The notes under the pieces were generated by a model, which saw only the letters and a program-made list of their open reading frames with translations, was not told where the DNA came from and did not search any database. A stretch of 64,000 nt of DNA from Afifella aestuarii. GTDB lineage: Bacteria > Pseudomonadota > Alphaproteobacteria > Rhizobiales > Afifellaceae. Every line of letters starts with the position of its first letter. Positions within the stretch are counted from its first letter, which is position 1. The translations under genes and the position numbers were made by a program. Where the stretch lies: contig NZ_SAUF01000001.1 of assembly GCF_004023665.1 (NCBI RefSeq), forward strand, positions 792,501 to 856,500, in the 5' to 3' direction. Shown here in pieces: positions 51,857 to 59,984 of the stretch.

Positions 51857-52039
51857 CTAGAGAGCGCCTTCCTGCTGGCCTTTCAGGCGCGAAATCTCGT
51901 CCTTGAGTTGCAGCTTGCGCCGCTTCAGCTCCGCGACTTCAAGATCGTCGCTGGCCGGGTGGGCCATGGCTTCCTCGATCTCTTTTTCGAGTGCCTCATG
52001 GCGCCGCTCAAGCTCGGCAAGGCGCGCTTCAAGGGGCAT
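51857..52039 (-). CDS. DUF465 (YdcH-family) small protein
   Basis: 60 residues, two-helix coiled coil: 'RLAELERRHEALEKEIEEAM' and 'DDLEVAELKRRKLQLKDEIS'. ATG 52039 (MPLEARLAEL) is preferred because GGAG lies six bases ahead; ATG 52051 would add four residues. DUF465 proteins are ubiquitous in Alphaproteobacteria with no defined function. Divergent from a second member of the same family. Confidence 0.85.
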   Translation of the reverse strand: MPLEARLAELERRHEALEKEIEEAMAHPASDDLEVAELKRRKLQLKDEISRLKGQQEGAL

Positions 52040-52249
52040 TTGCGTCTCCATCTATGGTGGGGGAGTTAAAGTGTGACATAGCTTCACCGCTCTGTCTAAC
52101 GGAGCGGCAGGGTCCGTTAATATCTGCTGATCATTTGATCACGCATTTTTTTCGCTTCTCGCTGCGGCTTTTCGAACCGTACGCTGGCATCCGCGGCCGA
52201 TACGCTGCATGAGACAATTCCTCGTGATAGATTGCCGCCCCTGGAGGTG

Positions 52250-52480
52250 ATGATGGATGGTAGCGACAACGTCGTGGAGCTGACGCAGAAGGAGATCAGG
52301 GCGGAGCTTGCTCTCTTGCGTCAGGAACACCGCGATCTCGATCATGCCATCGAAGCCCTTCATACGGCCTCGCCGCAGCCCGATTACCTGCAATTGCAGC
52401 GCCTGAAGCGCAAAAAGCTCTCCTTGAAGGACCGTATCCTGGCGCTCGAAGACAGGCTTCTGCCGGATATCATCGCGTAA
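52250..52480 (+). CDS. DUF465 (YdcH-family) small protein, second copy
   Basis: 76 residues with the same helix-hairpin pattern: 'ELALLRQEHRDLDHAIEALH' and 'DYLQLQRLKRKKLSLKDRIL'. The 'LKRKKLxLKDxI' core is shared with the divergent DUF465 protein. GGAGG stands just ahead of ATG 52250/52253. Lies 176 bases upstream of purE, as in related genomes. Confidence 0.85.
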   Translation: MMDGSDNVVELTQKEIRAELALLRQEHRDLDHAIEALHTASPQPDYLQLQRLKRKKLSLKDRILALEDRLLPDIIA

Positions 52481-52656
52481 GGCCTGCTGGGCGTAAGACC
52501 TGGTTGAGGGCGCGGTGTTTGCGGCGGGTACATCCGCAGGGCGCGCTCACGCTTTGCCTGATATTTGGGCCGATCCGTCGTCTTGCGAGAGGCTTCCGCA
52601 TTCGTTAATCCGGCGTCTTTCCGGTTTCTTTCCCTGACAACGCGGACATTGTCGCC

Positions 52657-53157
52657 TTGACCGCATCATCTTCCGTTCCTGTCGCGCTCGTCATGGGCAG
52701 TCGCTCCGACTGGGCCACCATGCAGCGCGCGGCCGAAAAGCTCGACGAGCTGGCCATCGGCTACGAGGCGCGCATCGTCTCAGCGCACCGCACCCCGGAG
52801 CGGCTTTACGACTTCGCCAAAGGGGCCGAAATGAACGGCTTCAAGGTGATCATCGCGGGGGCCGGCGGGGCGGCGCATCTGCCCGGCATGGTCGCTTCCC
52901 TGACGCGCCTGCCGGTGCTCGGTGTGCCCGTGCAATCGCGCGCCCTGTCGGGGCAGGATTCGCTTTATTCGATCGTGCAGATGCCGGCCGGCATTCCGGT
53001 GGCGACGTTTGCGATCGGCGAGGCCGGCGCGGCCAATGCGGCGCTCTTCGCCGCCTCCATCCTGTCGCTCGGCGATGCGGCTCTGGCGGAGCGGCTCGCA
53101 ACCTTCAGGCTGCGGCAGAGCGATGCCGTCGGCGAGGATCCGCGCGATGACAGCTGA
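52657..53157 (+). CDS. purE: N5-carboxyaminoimidazole ribonucleotide mutase
   Basis: 166 residues. '[20 protein letters not shown]', '[13 protein letters not shown]' (catalytic His) and '[18 protein letters not shown]' identify class I PurE, which converts N5-CAIR to CAIR in purine synthesis together with PurK. It begins at TTG 52657; no ATG is available before the conserved core. Overlaps purK by 11 bases. Confidence 0.95.
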   Translation: MTASSSVPVALVMGSRSDWATMQRAAEKLDELAIGYEARIVSAHRTPERLYDFAKGAEMNGFKVIIAGAGGAAHLPGMVASLTRLPVLGVPVQSRALSGQDSLYSIVQMPAGIPVATFAIGEAGAANAALFAASILSLGDAALAERLATFRLRQSDAVGEDPRDDS

Positions 53158-54256
53158 CCACACAGGGGCGCTCGCGCCGGGCGCTACCATCGGCATTCTG
53201 GGCGGGGGCCAACTCGGCCGCATGCTGGCGGTCGCCGCCGCGCAGCTGGGCCTGTCCACGCATGTCTTCTGCCCGGATCCCGACAGTCCGGCCTTCGATG
53301 TTTCTGCGCATTACACGGTCGCCCCTTATGACGATCCGCGCGCTCTCGAAGCCTTTGCGGCCGACGTCGACGTCGTCACCTATGAGTTCGAGAACATCGC
53401 CGTCGATGCGGCGGAGCTGCTTGCGGCGACCTGCCCGGTGCGGCCCGGACCACGCGCGCTCGAAGTGGCGCAGGACCGGCTCAACGAGAAGAGTTTTCTG
53501 ACCGGCGCCGGCGTGCCGGTCGGCCCTTATGCGGCGATCGACGATCTCGACGGGCTCAAGGCCGCGCTTCAAAACCTGAAGACGCCGGCGATCTTGAAGA
53601 CGCGCCGCTTCGGCTATGACGGCAAGGGGCAGGTGCGCATCGACGACGCCAAAGATGCCGAGGCGGCCTATGAGGCGATCGCACGCGCGCCGGCGGTTCT
53701 GGAAGCCTTCGTGCCGTTTTCGCGCGAAGTGTCCGTGATCGCGGTGCGCGGGGTGAACGGTGAGACGGCGGTTTACGACGTGCCGGAAAACGTCCACCGC
53801 AACCATATCCTCCATACCTCCACCGTGCCGGCCAATATCTCGCTCGCGACGCGGCAGAAGGCGGCGGAAATCGCCGCCACCATCGTGAGCGAACTCGATT
53901 ATAGCGGTGTCATTGGCGTCGAGCTCTTCGTCATCGAGGTGAAGGGCAGCGAGCTGCTCCTCGTCAACGAGATCGCGCCGCGGGTGCACAATTCCGGCCA
54001 TTGGACGCGCGATGCCTGCGTCTGCTCGCAGTTTGAAAATCATATCCGGGCGATCGCCGGCTGGCCGCTCGGTTCCGTCTCCCGCCACAGCGACGCGGTG
54101 ATGACCAATCTCATCGGCGAAGAGGCCGAGGATTGGCAGGCACTTGCGGGCGAGAACAATTGTTGCCTGACGCTCTACGGCAAGCGCGAAATCCGGCCGG
54201 GCCGTAAGATGGGGCATGTGACGCGGCTTCAGCCGCTTACCAAGGCGCCTTGCTAA
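53147..54256 (+). CDS. purK: 5-(carboxyamino)imidazole ribonucleotide synthase
   Basis: 369 residues, ATP-grasp enzyme making N5-CAIR from AIR, bicarbonate and ATP. '[20 protein letters not shown]', 'VVTYEFENI', '[15 protein letters not shown]', '[19 protein letters not shown]' are the family blocks. Start ATG 53147 lies inside the end of purE, so translation is coupled. Confidence 0.96.
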   Translation: MTADHTGALAPGATIGILGGGQLGRMLAVAAAQLGLSTHVFCPDPDSPAFDVSAHYTVAPYDDPRALEAFAADVDVVTYEFENIAVDAAELLAATCPVRPGPRALEVAQDRLNEKSFLTGAGVPVGPYAAIDDLDGLKAALQNLKTPAILKTRRFGYDGKGQVRIDDAKDAEAAYEAIARAPAVLEAFVPFSREVSVIAVRGVNGETAVYDVPENVHRNHILHTSTVPANISLATRQKAAEIAATIVSELDYSGVIGVELFVIEVKGSELLLVNEIAPRVHNSGHWTRDACVCSQFENHIRAIAGWPLGSVSRHSDAVMTNLIGEEAEDWQALAGENNCCLTLYGKREIRPGRKMGHVTRLQPLTKAPC

Positions 54257-54305
54257 GCCCCGCAAAGTGTGGTGCAAGGCCGCCGATCTCTCGACAGGAT
54301 TAGCG

Positions 54306-54869
54306 ATGAAAATCAGCGGTAACGACATCCGCCCGGGCAATGTCATCGAATATGACGGCACGCTCTGGGTGGCGGTGAAAACCAATAAGGTGAAACCCGG
54401 CAAGGGTCCGGCCTACAACCAGGTCGAACTCAAGAACCTGATCGACGGGCGCAAGCTCAACAATCGCTTCGGTTCCGACGAAAAGGTCGAGCGCGTCCGC
54501 ATCGAAACCAAGGACTTCCAGTTTCTCTACAAGGATGGAGACGTGCTGGTTTTCATGGATTCCGAGAGCTACGAGCAGATCAATCTCGCCGAGGAATTCG
54601 TCGGCGAGCGCGCCGCCTTTCTGCAGGACGGCATGACCGTGACCCTCGAAATGCATGAGGAGAAGCCGATCGGCATCGCGCTTCCGGACCAGGTGGTGCT
54701 CGCCATCACCGAGACCGAGCCGACCATCAAAGGCCAGACGGCTGCGTCCTCCTACAAGCCGGCGATGCTGGAAAACGGCGTGCGCGTGATGGTGCCGCCT
54801 TTCATCACGGCCGGCGAGAGGATCGTCGTCGACACCAACGAGATCGCCTACGTCAAGCGGGCCGAGTAG
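54306..54869 (+). CDS. efp: Elongation factor P
   Basis: 187 residues, three beta-barrel domains. '[18 protein letters not shown]' start; the modified lysine is Lys33 in '[12 protein letters not shown]', equivalent to E. coli Lys34; '[14 protein letters not shown]' follows. EF-P relieves ribosome stalling at polyproline stretches. The genes for EpmA/EpmB modification are not in this window. Followed after 16 bases by suhB on the same strand. Confidence 0.96.
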   Translation: MKISGNDIRPGNVIEYDGTLWVAVKTNKVKPGKGPAYNQVELKNLIDGRKLNNRFGSDEKVERVRIETKDFQFLYKDGDVLVFMDSESYEQINLAEEFVGERAAFLQDGMTVTLEMHEEKPIGIALPDQVVLAITETEPTIKGQTAASSYKPAMLENGVRVMVPPFITAGERIVVDTNEIAYVKRAE

Positions 54870-54885
54870 GTACGGCTCACACGAC

Positions 54886-55680
54886 ATGGCAAGATCGGCA
54901 ATTCTCAATGTGATGGTGCGCGCCGCCACCAAAGCGGGGCGCGTGCTCGCCCGCGACTTCGGCGAGGTCGAGCACCTTCAGGTGTCGCGCAAGGGGCCGG
55001 CGGATTTCGTCAGCGCTGCCGACCGGCGCGCGGAGGAAATCATCCGCGAGGAACTGGAGCGCGCGCGGCCCGGCTATTCCTTCCTGATGGAGGAATCCGG
55101 CGAGAAGATTGGCGAGGATCCTCAGCACCGCTGGATCGTCGACCCGCTCGACGGCACCACGAACTTTCTGCACGGCATTCCGATGTTCGCCGTCTCGATC
55201 GCGCTCGAGCGCCAGGGGCGACTGACGGCGGGTGTCATCTACAATCCTGTCACGGACGAGCTCTATACCGCGGAGCGTGGGTCAGGAGCCTTCTTCAACG
55301 ATCGACGCCTGCGCGTCGCCCAGCGCCGCATCTTTGCGGAGACGGTCATTGCGACCGGAATCCCGCATTTCGGCCGCGGCGAGCATGGGCCTTATCTGCG
55401 CCAGATGGCGGCGGTCATGGCGGAGGCTGCTGGCATCCGGCGGTTCGGCGCGGCTGCGCTCGATCTCGCCTGGGTCGCCTCCGGCCGCTTCGACGGCTTC
55501 TGGGAGAGCCATCTGTCGGCCTGGGATATGGCGGCGGGCATCCTCCTCATCCGTGAGGCGGGCGGCTTCGTCACCGATATCAAGGGTGGGGACGCCATGC
55601 TCACCTCCGGCACCATCGTTGCCGGCAACGAGGCGGTGCACCAGCATCTTGCCGGATTGCTCAAGGGCGCTGGCGGATAA
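54886..55680 (+). CDS. suhB: Inositol-1-monophosphatase family protein (SuhB)
   Basis: 264 residues. Metal-binding motifs: Glu in 'FLMEESGEK', 'WIVDPLDGTTNFLHG' and 'WDMAAGILLIREAGG', all intact, so it is an active lithium-sensitive phosphatase of the IMPase family. SuhB also acts as an rRNA antitermination partner in E. coli; this cannot be told from sequence. Linked to efp as in other Rhizobiales. Confidence 0.94.
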   Translation: MARSAILNVMVRAATKAGRVLARDFGEVEHLQVSRKGPADFVSAADRRAEEIIREELERARPGYSFLMEESGEKIGEDPQHRWIVDPLDGTTNFLHGIPMFAVSIALERQGRLTAGVIYNPVTDELYTAERGSGAFFNDRRLRVAQRRIFAETVIATGIPHFGRGEHGPYLRQMAAVMAEAAGIRRFGAAALDLAWVASGRFDGFWESHLSAWDMAAGILLIREAGGFVTDIKGGDAMLTSGTIVAGNEAVHQHLAGLLKGAGG

Positions 55681-55763
55681 ATCGCCGGAATCGGCCGCGA
55701 CTGTTTCGTCCTTCCGGCAAATCACGCTAGATTGGACCAAAGCGCGGCCGAACCCTGGATAAT

Positions 55764-56828
55764 ATGGCGAAAGAATACGATCCCTACCGTCTCTCTTCGC
55801 CCCGAATCTTTCTGGTTCGGATGCTCATCTTTCTGGTGATCGCGGCCTTCGTGCCGCTCATCCTGTATCGCCAGATCGCCGTCGGCTTCATGTCCAATCC
55901 GGGCCTCAACGGGCTCATCATCGGCGTGCTTCTGATCGGCGTGCTGCTCGCCTTCCGGAGCGTCATTATGCTGATGCCGGAAGTCAAATGGGTGAATTCC
56001 TTCCGCCGGCAGGAAGCCGGCTTTTCCGAGGATTCGCCCAGGCTTCTCGCGCCGATGGCGACGCTTCTGCGCGACCGGCGCGAGGCGATGCTGTCGACCT
56101 CCACCTGGCGTTCGATCCTCGATTCCATCGCCACGCGGCTTGATGAAAACCGCGAGATCCTGCGCTATCTGACCGGGCTTCTCGTCTTTCTCGGCCTTCT
56201 CGGCACGTTCTGGGGGCTGTTGCGCACCGTCGGCTCGGTCAGCGAGACGATCCAGTCGCTCAGGGTCGATTCCGGGGAGGCGGGCGTCATCTTCGAAGAT
56301 CTCAAGGCCGGGCTCGAAGCGCCGCTTTCCGGCATGGGCATCGCCTTTTCGTCCTCGCTCTTCGGCCTTGCCTCCTCGCTCGTCCTCGGCTTTCTCGATC
56401 TCCAGGCCGGGCAGGCGCAGAACCGCTTCTACACCGAGCTCGAAGACTGGCTCTCCACGATGACCGACCTCGAGGATTTCGACCTGGAGGATGCGGAGAC
56501 GGGCAATACGGTGCAGGAGATCCGCCTCGCAGTCGAAAGGCTGTCGCGCAACATGGAGGGCGGGGGACGGCCTTCGATTGCGGCGATGGCCAATCTCGCG
56601 GAAGGCATCCAGGGCCTCGTCCAGCATATGCGCAACGAGCAGCAGATGGTGCGCGACTGGATGGAGGGGCAGGCCGAGCAGCGCGAGTATCTGCAGAACA
56701 CGCTCGATGCCATCGCCGAGCGGCTCGGCCATGACGGAGCCGAGGCCAAGACGCGGCGGATGCGCGAGGAAGACAAGCCCTATCCGCAGCGCATGCCGGG
56801 CCTGACGGAAACCGGCAGGGAGCGCTGA
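55764..56828 (+). CDS. MotA/TolQ/ExbB-type proton channel protein
   Basis: 354 residues. Two N-terminal spans (about 16-37 and 46-66), a cytosolic domain, then two conserved spans (about 140-160 and 190-215) with 'LLVFLGLLGTFWGLLRTVGS' and 'GLEAPLSGMGIAFSSSLFGL', the channel-forming pair with Pro and Thr/Ser. C-terminal about 100 residues are a cytosolic helical region ('HMRNEQQMVRDWMEGQAEQ'). Works with the next gene as a proton-driven inner-membrane motor. Not flagellar: no flagellar genes are near. Confidence 0.88.
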   Translation: MAKEYDPYRLSSPRIFLVRMLIFLVIAAFVPLILYRQIAVGFMSNPGLNGLIIGVLLIGVLLAFRSVIMLMPEVKWVNSFRRQEAGFSEDSPRLLAPMATLLRDRREAMLSTSTWRSILDSIATRLDENREILRYLTGLLVFLGLLGTFWGLLRTVGSVSETIQSLRVDSGEAGVIFEDLKAGLEAPLSGMGIAFSSSLFGLASSLVLGFLDLQAGQAQNRFYTELEDWLSTMTDLEDFDLEDAETGNTVQEIRLAVERLSRNMEGGGRPSIAAMANLAEGIQGLVQHMRNEQQMVRDWMEGQAEQREYLQNTLDAIAERLGHDGAEAKTRRMREEDKPYPQRMPGLTETGRER

Positions 56829-56831
56829 TCC

Positions 56832-57860
56832 ATGGCGCTCGCGCGCGCACGGCGCATGCAGCGCACGGATTACTGGCCGGGCTTCGTCGACGCCATGGCG
56901 ACGCTCTTGCTCGTCTTCGTCTTCCTGCTCACCGTTTTCTTCATCGCGCAGTTCTTCCTCTCCCAGGAGATTTCCGGGCGTGACGAGGCGTTGAACCGCC
57001 TCAACGCGCAGATCGCCGAGCTGACCGAGCTTCTGGCGCTGGAGCGCACCGACAATCGCGACATGACGGAGACGATCGCCTCGTTGCAGGCGAGCCTTTC
57101 GAGCGCCGAAGGCGAGCGCGACCGGCTGCAGGGACTGTTGTCGTCCTCGTCGGGGGCCGCCGGCGAGGCGGAGGAGCGCATTTCCGGGCTCACCAGCGAT
57201 CTCGCCAACGAAAAGGAAGTGAGCCAGCGCGCGCTGGCGCAGGTCGAGCTTCTGAACCAGCAGCTTTCGGCACTTCGCCGGCAGATCGCGGCCTTGGAAG
57301 ATGCGCTCGAAGCCTCCGAAACGCGCGACCGGCAGAGCCAGACCAAGATCGCCGATCTCGGCCGACGGCTCAACGTGGCGCTCGCCCAGCGGGTGCAGGA
57401 ACTGTCGCGCTATCGCTCCGACTTTTTCGGGCGGCTGCGCGAAATCCTTGCCGGGCGCTCCGACATCGAGGTGGTGGGCGACCGCTTCGTCCTGCCCGCC
57501 TCCGTGCTCTTTCCGACGGGGACGGACGAGATCACCGATTCCTTCAAGCCCGATCTCAACGAGCTTGCCGACGCCATCAAGGAGCTGGAAGCGGAGATTC
57601 CGAAGGAGATCAACTGGGTGATCCGCGTCGACGGCCACACCGACAAACGCCCGGTCTCGGGTGCCGGACGTTTCCAGTCGAACTGGGATCTTTCGGCGGC
57701 ACGCGCGATCGCGGTCGTGCGCTATCTCATCGACCAGGGGGTGGAGCCGCAACATCTCGTCGCCGCGGGATTTGGCGAATACCAGCCGCTCGACGAGGGC
57801 GATACGGAAGCCGCCTATCGCAGAAACCGGCGGATCGAGCTGAAGCTGACGGAGCGGTGA
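56832..57860 (+). CDS. MotB/OmpA-type peptidoglycan-binding motor protein
   Basis: 342 residues. One N-terminal span (about 18-40) with the proton-carrying Asp20 in 'WPGFVDAMATLLLVFVFLL', a periplasmic coiled coil (50-185), and a C-terminal OmpA-like domain (about 205-340; 'WVIRVDGHTDKRPVSG', 'LSAARAIAVVRYLIDQG', 'AAGFGEYQPL') that binds peptidoglycan. Starts three bases after the MotA-like stop. Rhizobiales homologues of this pair are conserved but their job is unclear; envelope maintenance or polar growth are possibilities. Confidence 0.88.
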   Translation: MALARARRMQRTDYWPGFVDAMATLLLVFVFLLTVFFIAQFFLSQEISGRDEALNRLNAQIAELTELLALERTDNRDMTETIASLQASLSSAEGERDRLQGLLSSSSGAAGEAEERISGLTSDLANEKEVSQRALAQVELLNQQLSALRRQIAALEDALEASETRDRQSQTKIADLGRRLNVALAQRVQELSRYRSDFFGRLREILAGRSDIEVVGDRFVLPASVLFPTGTDEITDSFKPDLNELADAIKELEAEIPKEINWVIRVDGHTDKRPVSGAGRFQSNWDLSAARAIAVVRYLIDQGVEPQHLVAAGFGEYQPLDEGDTEAAYRRNRRIELKLTER

Positions 57861-57894
57861 GGGCGATCGAGCGTCTCGACCTGGAGGATTATCA

Positions 57895-57972
57895 ATGATC
57901 GCGATCAAGCTGCATCCAAGCTTCGCGCTGCGTCCGGGCGGAGACGATGTTGCGGATGCAGGCGGCGCATGA
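57895..57972 (+). CDS. Possible small open frame (25 aa)
   Basis: ATG 57895 has an excellent GGAGG six bases ahead and encodes MIAIKLHPSFALRPGGDDVA-DAGGA. The quality of the ribosome binding site is the only support; no homologue is recognised. It overlaps another small frame at 57947. Confidence 0.25.
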   Translation: MIAIKLHPSFALRPGGDDVADAGGA

Positions 57973-58036
57973 TCTTGCCAAGGCGCGCACGCATGAGGAC
58001 GAGATCAAGGTCGAACGGATAACGCCGGCAGCCTAA
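57947..58036 (+). CDS. Possible small open frame (29 aa)
   Basis: Encodes MLRMQAAHDLAKARTHEDEI-KVERITPAA. It overlaps the previous frame by 26 bases in another reading frame and could be the continuation of one small gene after a frameshift. Composition is plausible for a protein, but there is no further evidence. Confidence 0.2.
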   Translation: MLRMQAAHDLAKARTHEDEIKVERITPAA

Positions 58037-58058
58037 GCTGGTAGCCTAAGCCGGTTCC

Positions 58059-58871
58059 CTACGACGTTGCGCTGGCGCTTCTCGATCCCACCGCGCGCTC
58101 GAAGAGATGCCAGGTGGCGTGGCCGAGCACCGGCAGGACGATAAACAGGCCGAGGAAGGTCGGCGCGAGCGCCAGGATGGTGAGTGCGCCAACGATCACG
58201 CCCCAGGCGAGCATCGGGCCTGGATTCTTGCGTACCGCCTTGAAGCTCACGATCATCGCCGAGACGAAGTCGAGCTCCCGGTCGAGGAGGAGCGGCATCG
58301 CGATCACCGTCGACGAGAAGAGGACGAGTGCCAGAAAGGCGCCGACCGCTGTGCCGACGAGGAGAAAACCCAGCCCCTCCGGCGTCGTCGTGACGACGGC
58401 GAAAAAGTCGGCAAGGCTCGAAAAGCTCTTGAAGCCGAGGAAAAGCGCCAGAAGCAGGCGGACCTGATAGATCCAGATCCAGAAGATGAAGAGGATGACG
58501 AAGGCCATCCAGCTCATCTGCCGCTGGCGCTGGCGGGAGACGGTCGTCAGCACGCGCCGCCATCCCGGCCTCTCGCCGCGGGCGCGGCAGCGGCTCACCT
58601 CGTAGAGCCCGGCGGCTACGAAAGGACCCAGCAAGGGAAAGCCGACGCCGAAGGGCAGGATCATCCAGGGCATGTCGAGAGCGATGAGGAGGCCGAGGAC
58701 GACGAAGCCGCCGGCCACGAAAATCGCCGCAAAGAACAGGCCATAGAGAGGTTCGGCGAGGAAATCCGCGAACCCGTCTTTGAGCGCGGCCTTGAGATCG
58801 GCAAAGCCGATCTCGCGGACATCCGGCATGCGCGGCGCCTCGGCCGCGCGCGGCTCTCCCGTCATCGTCAC
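58059..58871 (-). CDS. DUF2189 membrane protein
   Basis: 270 residues with about five or six membrane spans ('LFFAAIFVAGGFVVLGLLIA', 'MAFVILFIFWIWIYQVRLLL', 'GFLLVGTAVGAFLALVLFSS', 'MLAWGVIVGALTILALAPTF'). The N-terminal 'VREIGFADLKAALKDGFADF' is the DUF2189 start. Function unknown. GTG 58871 is the best start since GGGAGGG is five bases ahead; an ATG lies two codons later. Divergent from the efe operon. Confidence 0.85.
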   Translation of the reverse strand: MTMTGEPRAAEAPRMPDVREIGFADLKAALKDGFADFLAEPLYGLFFAAIFVAGGFVVLGLLIALDMPWMILPFGVGFPLLGPFVAAGLYEVSRCRARGERPGWRRVLTTVSRQRQRQMSWMAFVILFIFWIWIYQVRLLLALFLGFKSFSSLADFFAVVTTTPEGLGFLLVGTAVGAFLALVLFSSTVIAMPLLLDRELDFVSAMIVSFKAVRKNPGPMLAWGVIVGALTILALAPTFLGLFIVLPVLGHATWHLFERAVGSRSASATS

Positions 58872-59050
58872 AGCGTCCCTCCCAGGACCGTATGGACTTC
58901 TCTCAGCGGCCGTTCCGGCTCGTCTTGTTGAAAAATCTAGAGCGGTTCGCGTTTTGACGGAAGCTCTTGTGTCGCGTAGCGGATGGACGAGGCGGCGGAG
59001 AAAAGCTCCCGAAGACTGCGAAGGCGGCGCGTTTTGAAGGCCGCCGTTTC

Positions 59051-59071
59051 GAAATTTAATTATTGCATTTC
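59051..59071. promoter_or_regulatory. Fur/Irr-like palindrome upstream of efeU
   Basis: A 21-base AT-rich imperfect palindrome (arms GAAAT ... ATTTC, 8 of 10 pairs symmetric) lies 47 bases before the efeU start in otherwise GC-rich DNA. It has the size and symmetry of a Fur-family operator. It does not match the textbook Irr box or Fur box closely. Confidence 0.45.
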
Positions 59072-59117
59072 AAAGTCAGATTTTTTAGCTGTGCCCGTGA
59101 TCTTCCAAAGGACGGGT

Positions 59118-59984
59118 ATGCTCGCTTCCTTCCTCATCATGCTGCGCGAGGGCCTCGAAGCCGCTCTGGTGACCGGCATCATCGCGACTTATCTGCGTCA
59201 GACCGGGCGTTCCGCATGGATGCCGCTCGTCTGGGTCGGGATTTTTCTCGCCGTCGCCCTGTCGCTTTTCGTGGGCGCCGCCCTGCAATGGGTGAGCGCG
59301 GAATTCCCGCAGAAATATCAGGAGCTGTTCGAGGCCTGCGTCGGTCTCGTCGCCGTCGTCATCCTGACCTCGATGGTCTTCTGGATGCGCAAGGCCGCGC
59401 GCTCCATCAAGGCGGAATTGCACGATTCCATCGATGCGGCGCTGTCCGCGCCCAAAGGTGCGGCCTGGGCGCTGATCGCCATGGTCTTCTTCGCGGTGGC
59501 GCGGGAAGGCCTTGAATCAATCTTCTTCCTTCTCGCCATTTTTCAGCAGAGTTCCGGCCCCGGGGTGCCGCTTGCAGCGCTTGCCGGCGTACTCGTCTCC
59601 GTCGCTGCGGGCTTTGCGATCTATGTGGGCGGGCTCAGGCTCAATCTGCGCCGCTTCTTCCGCTGGACGGGCGTCTTCATCCTCTTCGTTGCCGCCGGCA
59701 TCCTGGCGAGCGCGCTCGGCAATCTGCACGAGGCGGGGCTGTGGAACGAGCTGCAGACGCCGGCCTACGACCTCAGCCGCGTTCTGCCGGTCTCCAGCGT
59801 CGTCGGCACCATCCTGTCGGGCATCCTCGGCTACCAGGAGAGCCCGAGCGTCGGCGAGATCCTTCTCTATGTCCTCTTCCTCGGCGTGAGCCTCTTCTTC
59901 TTCCTGAAGCCTGCACGGCCAGGGAAAGAGGCGAGCGTCTACGCGCCGAGCCCAACCGCGGAGCGTCCCAATGCCGGCGCCTGA
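59118..59984 (+). CDS. efeU: Ferrous iron permease EfeU (FTR1 family)
   Basis: 288 residues with seven spans. Two REGxE motifs carry iron-binding glutamates: 'IMLREGLEAALVTG' near residue 10 and 'FAVAREGLESIFFLL'. FTR1-type permeases import iron after oxidation by partners. ATG 59118 (AAAGGACGGG ahead) is chosen because the protein must start 'MLASFLIMLREG'; the frame is open further upstream. Overlaps efeO by 14 bases. Confidence 0.94.
   Translation: MLASFLIMLREGLEAALVTGIIATYLRQTGRSAWMPLVWVGIFLAVALSLFVGAALQWVSAEFPQKYQELFEACVGLVAVVILTSMVFWMRKAARSIKAELHDSIDAALSAPKGAAWALIAMVFFAVAREGLESIFFLLAIFQQSSGPGVPLAALAGVLVSVAAGFAIYVGGLRLNLRRFFRWTGVFILFVAAGILASALGNLHEAGLWNELQTPAYDLSRVLPVSSVVGTILSGILGYQESPSVGEILLYVLFLGVSLFFFLKPARPGKEASVYAPSPTAERPNAGA

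Noticed and set aside
55764-57860. Zorya-type defence system, which uses a MotA/MotB-like pair
   Set aside because: No helicase, nuclease or ZorC/ZorD-like genes are adjacent; neighbours are housekeeping genes.
55722-57908. A 728-codon open frame antisense to the MotA/MotB-like pair
   Set aside because: Low-complexity His/Arg/Glu-rich translation; the sense-strand genes have clear domains and tight spacing.
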